Source: Nymphaea colorata | Lineage: Eukaryota > Streptophyta > Magnoliopsida > Nymphaeales > Nymphaeaceae | Assembly (NCBI RefSeq): GCF_008831285.2 | Contig: NC_045147.1 | Coordinates: 7,346,334-7,410,333 of the forward strand | DNA: 64,000 nucleotides | Reading direction: 5' to 3' | Part shown: piece after piece, positions 57,901 to 64,000 of the stretch | How positions within the stretch are numbered: the first letter of the stretch is position 1 | Layout: every line of letters starts with the position of its first letter | Position numbers and translations under genes: made by a program | Notes under the pieces: generated by a model | The model's database searches: none | Told to the model about the DNA's origin: nothing | The model's input: the letters and a program-made list of their open reading frames with translations, nothing else

Positions 57901-58952
57901 CAAAACCTTTTCTAGTTAGTGCGGGAACAGACACTAGATTCCTCCTCATGGAGGGGACATACAAAACTCGTTAAGTACAACACTTGTACCCCCAACATTT
58001 AGACGATATGCCCCAATTCCCATGACATCACAATAAGAGTTGTTTTCCATATAGACTTTGTGGGTTCCCGGACTCAGATTTTCCATGTGGATCACTCTTT
58101 CTTTCGTCTTTGCAATGTGACGAGTAGCTCCTGAATCAACCCACCATCCAGTTAGATCTCTATCTGCAAACAGATATTCTGACACGACACAGATAACTTC
58201 TTTGTCAGAGTCCCCTTGAGGCTTCCTTCTGTTGTAGTTGCCCCGACCATTGTTGTCTTTCTTACTCGGGAATTTTGTCCTGCAATTCTTCTTTATATGT
58301 CCAGGCTTCTCGCATCTGTAGCATTTCACTACAGTTCCTTGAGATTTCTTAATACTTGCATAATTGCCCTTGAACTTGCCATCATTTCGATTTTTAAATT
58401 GTTTTGGTTTTACAGGCATATGACTACCAGCAGGTTTTTCCTGGACTGTCATTAACTCTGCTTTATTTCTCTTAGTCAAACGTTGTTGCTGTAGAGCTAA
58501 CTGTATAGGAAGCTTCTCTAAAGTAAGAGTATCAAATTGAACACTTAAAGCAGTAACTGCCATATCCCAAGAAGGAGGTAGGCTGTTCAGAATTGTGCTT
58601 ATCTGCATATTGTCAGATATGACATTCCCTACCACGGCTAAATCTTTAGCCATGACCAACATCTTATTAACATGGTCCATTACATTGTCTGATTCTTTCA
58701 TCTTATATGAATTGTACTGTTCTTGCAGTAACTGGATGTGCATGGCAGTCATGGTGTTGTATTAAATGACACATATGTCTTTTTCTCTTCATCTGTGTGT
58801 TTGTCTCTTAAAATTGGAAAAGGCTCGTTGATCACATAAACTAGTCTTTCTAAGGTCAAGGCCAACATTATTCTACGCTTCTATGCATGAAAATTTGTCC
58901 CATTGAGTTTTTCAGTCTTAGCTAATTCAGAAGCTCCCACTCTTGATGTCAT
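54993..58952 (-). pseudogene. Copia-6 gag-pol polyprotein, disrupted
   Basis: Starts at ATG 58952 (MTSRVGASELAKTEKLNGTN). TAG at 58881-58883 falls where a tryptophan (FHAW) is expected, and a frameshift lies near 58755-58770. Gag continues to the knuckle CYRCEKPGHIKKNC and protease WWVDSGATRHIAKTKER. A frameshift near 57970 is followed by pre-integrase and integrase (LWHERLSHISIKKMQ, CESCVYGK, HTDICGPFRIQT, IRSDRGGEYTS, TPQQNGVAERCNRTL). A stop at 56767-56769 lies in a hinge of 9-residue repeats. RT (MAKGFSQKEGIDYSETYSP, MDVKTAFLNGEL, LYIDDILLTGN) and RNase H (GYSDADFAGCKDDSKSTSG) follow, with a TAG just before EAEYVACNVA. The end is at 54993. Confidence 0.94.
56690..56835 (-). repeat. 27-bp coding minisatellite in the Copia-6 hinge
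   Basis: Five units translate to variants of SGNEPTGGQ (SGNEPT, GSEPT and LGNEPT forms), with one 15-bp spacer. The premature stop at 56767-56769 lies in the middle unit. Confidence 0.85.
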
Positions 58953-58981
58953 TTCTGTTTTAGACGATAATTTCCCAACGA

Positions 58982-58994
58982 GGCTCTGATACCA
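58982..58994 (-). other. Primer-binding site, Copia-6
   Basis: On the minus strand it reads TGGTATCAGAGCC, one base away from the LTR end. Confidence 0.92.
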
Positions 58995-58995
58995 C

Positions 58996-59340
58996 TGTTG
59001 GAACAAGTGTAGTTGCAGCGGAGGATGCACGTAGTCGCCTGCACAGTAACTTCTTTAACCAGTTGTGATGGTCCCCTGTAGAGCCAAACAGATCAAGTGC
59101 AAGGGAGGAGAAAAGAAGAGGATGTTAGATTTTGGGGTTTTCTTCCAAAGGGCTGCTCACGGCTCGTTTTTCATTGACATTCAAGAAAAAAACTTGCTAG
59201 GAATTTAAAGCCCAGCCCTTTAGGTTTTCTCCAAACCCTAGCTGCAGTTACGTGGGAGATTTGTTATGAGATATTTTAGGAGCACTTTTAGATTAAAATC
59301 TAGTGATATTCGGATAAGGCTCAATGGCCACTATCCAACA
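58996..59340 (-). repeat. Copia-6 5' LTR
   Basis: 345 bp, flanked on the right by GATAG. Confidence 0.95.
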
Positions 59341-59345
59341 GATAG

Positions 59346-59655
59346 TGCATGCAACCATGTGCAACCATTATTATATTTTCAATTACATATGAGCAATAGC
59401 ATATGTGTGAGTATGCAAACCGCAAAGACCTTCATCACTAACTACTTGCCCAATAGTGTGCGGGATCGTGTCATGCATGTTGGTTGTATGTTTCCTTCTT
59501 GTGTGAGATTTGCTTGAGCTTTATAGAGTGTAGAAGCACTCATTCATCTCTTCAAATGTCCATCCATTAACAAAAAAATTCGGAACATGTAGAACGTATT
59601 GACATTATGAAAATATTGAATGCCAAACAAAATGATCAACCATGACCCAGGAATG
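59346..59655. other. Intergenic, nothing recognised
   Basis: Short AT-rich flank between Copia-6 and the duplicated PMD segment. No gene or repeat identified. Confidence 0.45.
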
Positions 59656-60115
59656 ATATATACTCATGTCTTCCTTGCTGAGTTTGGATGATCGAGTCCT
59701 CATCTCCTATGCTGAGCTTCCAAAATGTGCATGAAAGTCCGTCAAACTGAGGAAATGGCGATCACTTTCCTTCTTGAGGTCCCAACTCCCGATGCTCATG
59801 AGTTTGTACAATAAGTCTTTCTAGTGGATGGTTTTGGTGTTGGGAATGAACTGATGATTGATTGCATTCTTGTGTTGTCTGTTTCTAATAGACCCAATAT
59901 ATAGGTGAACTCATTCATGAGAGGTGTCATCTCTCCAAAAGGAAACCAAAATGTTGACATGTACGGGCCCTACTTCTCAACCAATGCATGTATTAGGTGG
60001 CCGTTGATCTGATGAGTTGTTGACAATGCTACTATCTCAAAACCATTATCATCTAAGTGATGGGGGAAGACCTCTAGGAACTGCTCTAACCATATATACT
60101 CATGTCTTCCTTGCT
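59656..60115. repeat. Copied segment of the Gypsy-1 PMD region flanked by 24-bp direct repeats
   Basis: 59680-60091 is a close copy, same orientation, of about 50611-51020, ending at the same CTGCTCTAACC. On both sides lies a perfect 24-bp repeat that starts ATATATACTC and ends TTCCTTGCT (59656-59679 and 60092-60115). The copy carries a handful of substitutions and no retrotransposon ends. The direct repeats belong to the target, not to the source. This is the structure left by repair of a staggered break with a copied patch. Confidence 0.88.
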
Positions 60116-60149
60116 CCTCTCGTTTTATTTCTCATCCATGAGCTTTGCA

Positions 60150-60180
60150 TCTGTTCTTTCTTTCTTTCTTTCAACCTTCT
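60150..60180. repeat. (CTTT)n tract
   Basis: Short CTTT run near 60156-60171. A pair of near-copies of GCACTAAA followed by AGCATTTAG also occurs at about 60278 and 60333. Confidence 0.7.
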
Positions 60181-60599
60181 TTATGTTATACTTGACAACA
60201 AAGTTTTCTCCAACCTAAGTTTTTCATAACAAGCTAGAGGGCAAGATATAAAAAAAATACATGCTATCTACGTCCGTGCACTAAAAAAGCATTTAGACCA
60301 AGACAATAAATTATTGTTTTTAATTGAGTCCATGCACTAAAGAGCATTTAGGTCAAAGCCATAAATTCTTTTTGTTTTTTATTGAGACAATATTGGAACA
60401 TAATTTTTGAACCCAACACATGCAGTGACAGGAAAGTGCTCACAACTCAACCTTCACACTGAATCCTTATACAAGAGGATGAGTTCTGTGCGCCATCTTG
60501 TGTACACAACGAGCGTACACCGGGAAGTGGACCCTCTTACTAATACACATGTTTACTTCAATGCCTTAATATTGAACATGCACAATGAACATTTTTAAC

Positions 60600-60740
60600 C
60601 TGGCTCATACCTCTATCGTTATACTCATGCCATTATCTTATACCCCTTGACTGAGATATGGGTATGAGGTAATGGTAGATGTGAGATAATGGGTATGAGA
60701 TAATAACATAAGTATGAGATAAAGATAATGAGTAGCAGTA
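60600..60740. repeat. ATGAGATAATGGGT-like short repeats with an inverted counterpart
   Basis: GAGATAATGGGTATGAGATA-type words repeat between 60650 and 60735. CTCATACC and ACTCATGCCATTATCTTATAC at 60604-60645 run in the opposite sense, so the region can fold back on itself. Confidence 0.55.
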
Positions 60741-60794
60741 AACGACATGAACGAGACAAAAAAAACGATACACTTTATTAGTCATAACAACTTG

Positions 60795-61050
60795 CATATA
60801 CAAACTGATACAATCATTCAATTTGTGCTTTATCGAATCCCAAAACATTTGGTCACCATGTGGCATCATCACATACCTGCACATGAAATTATCGTATACG
60901 ATGAGGTGTATAGGTATATTGGTCATAGCGACCTATATATATAAGCTGACATAATCATTTAGTTTATGTTTTATCGAATCCCAAAACATTTGGTCACCAC
61001 GTGGCATCATCACATACATGAAATTTTTGTGTACCATGAGGTGTATACAA
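60795..61050. repeat. Tandem duplication, period about 141 bp
   Basis: TATCGAATCCCAAAACATTT and GGTCACCA(T/C)GTGGCATC occur from 60831 and from 60972, followed in both by GAGGTGTATA (60903 and 61038). The second copy lacks about six bases. Confidence 0.88.
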
Positions 61051-61182
61051 CTCGCTTCCCAAGAGGATGGGTCTACGTATCCAGAACACACCCTTGCTTT
61101 ACTAAACTCGAAAGAGGCTGTTCTCTTTCCCGCTGGTGGATCTACTAATGTTATTTGCAGCTTGGCTTACGTTTGTATAAGG

Positions 61183-61394
61183 CTTGGTAGGTGGCCACAG
61201 CCAGCCCTCTACCGAGAGAGGAGAATTTACACCCTTCAACAACCCCGCTGAATCGGTTTGGAGCGATACCGATTCGATTTGGTGGACGGCGATGCGGGGT
61301 TTATGCACATAGCACTCATGGAGACCCCGGTTCGCGCATGTACCCTCCTTCTCCTCCTCTCTCGGTAGAGGGCTGGCTGTGGCCACCTACCAAG
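61183..61394. repeat. Perfect 41-bp inverted repeat upstream of the aminotransferase gene
   Basis: The left arm at 61183-61223 (CTTGGTAGGTGGCCACAGCC to GAGAGAGGAG) is exactly complementary to the right arm at 61354-61394, with a 130-bp loop. No target duplication is seen at its ends. It ends 145 bp before the start codon, so it lies in the promoter or 5' leader and could form a long RNA hairpin if transcribed. Confidence 0.92.
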
Positions 61395-61539
61395 TTCTAC
61401 CAACCCTCCAAGGTCTACCAACTGCCGCTTTGGGCTTCTCCCTTTTTTTCGTCTCCCACCAACTCCTTTTCCCGTGGAAATTGCTGTTCCAGTTCTTCTG
61501 ACTCTCTCTCGTGGTGGGTGGTGAATCTGCAGTTTCGCC

Positions 61540-64000
<2,461 letters not shown>

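Larger units (their letters stand above)
54474..59340 (-). mobile_element. Copia-6: complete Ty1/copia element
   Basis: LTRs 54474-54826 (3') and 58996-59340 (5') begin TGTTGG and end CCAACA. The perfect duplication GATAG flanks the element (54469-54473 and 59341-59345). The LTRs differ at about six positions plus an 8-bp indel. PBS and purine tract are present. The domain order is gag, protease, integrase, RT, RNase H. Motifs MTQPQGYV and SLYIDDILL set it apart from the other copia elements here. Several stops and shifts. Confidence 0.96.

Overview
This is a window of nuclear DNA from a flowering plant. The evidence is GT-AG introns that split two recognisable plant genes, a plastid-type leader peptide on one of them, and plant Ty1/copia, Ty3/gypsy (Tat-like), PIF/Harbinger and MITE sequences. 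I cannot name the species. By my coordinates about three quarters of the window is transposable element. I see no rRNA, tRNA gene, CRISPR array or bacterial-type operon.

Layout. (1) 291-13493: a complete minus-strand copia element (Copia-1, TSD ACAAT). A plus-strand pair of related elements (Copia-2a and Copia-2b, outer TSD AATAT) sits inside its reverse transcriptase, just before the YMDD motif. The pair has three LTRs. (2) 14917-18404: Copia-3, a relative of Copia-2 whose gag-protease part is replaced by an inverted integrase segment. (3) 18988-21713, minus strand: eight coding exons of an Hsc70-interacting protein (HIP/TDX) gene. Its 3' exons are not in the window. Intron 2 carries an hAT-like MITE. 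(4) 23967-26340: Copia-4, a gag-protease-only deletion derivative. (5) About 28.2-51.2 kb: a decayed minus-strand Ty3/gypsy element of Tat type with a plant mobile domain (PMD) ORF upstream of gag, a four-unit array of about 655 bp across the protease start, and a degenerate repeat field downstream of pol. It is interrupted by a two-gene PIF/Harbinger transposon (38403-43650) and by a young copia element, Copia-5 (45354-50492, TSD CATAG). (6) 54474-59340: Copia-6, minus strand, TSD GATAG. (7) 59680-60091: a copy of 0.4 kb of the PMD region, inserted between perfect 24-bp direct repeats. (8) 61540-62754, plus strand: the first four coding exons of a plastid aspartate/prephenate aminotransferase gene. 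A perfect 41-bp inverted repeat lies just upstream, and a second copy of the intronic MITE family lies in the following intron.

The two host genes are unrelated: a chaperone cofactor, and an enzyme of phenylalanine/tyrosine and aspartate metabolism. The rest is a record of insertion, nesting, recombination between LTRs and repair. LTR pairs of Copia-1, Copia-5 and Copia-6 differ at only a few positions, so much of the nesting is recent, whereas the gypsy element is old and full of stops. I found no new defence or metabolic system. The most unusual objects are the reiterated protease-start array in the gypsy element, the 24-bp-flanked patch insertion, the inverted core of Copia-3, the three-LTR Copia-2 pair with a shared UAG right after the gag zinc knuckle, and the hairpin upstream of the aminotransferase.
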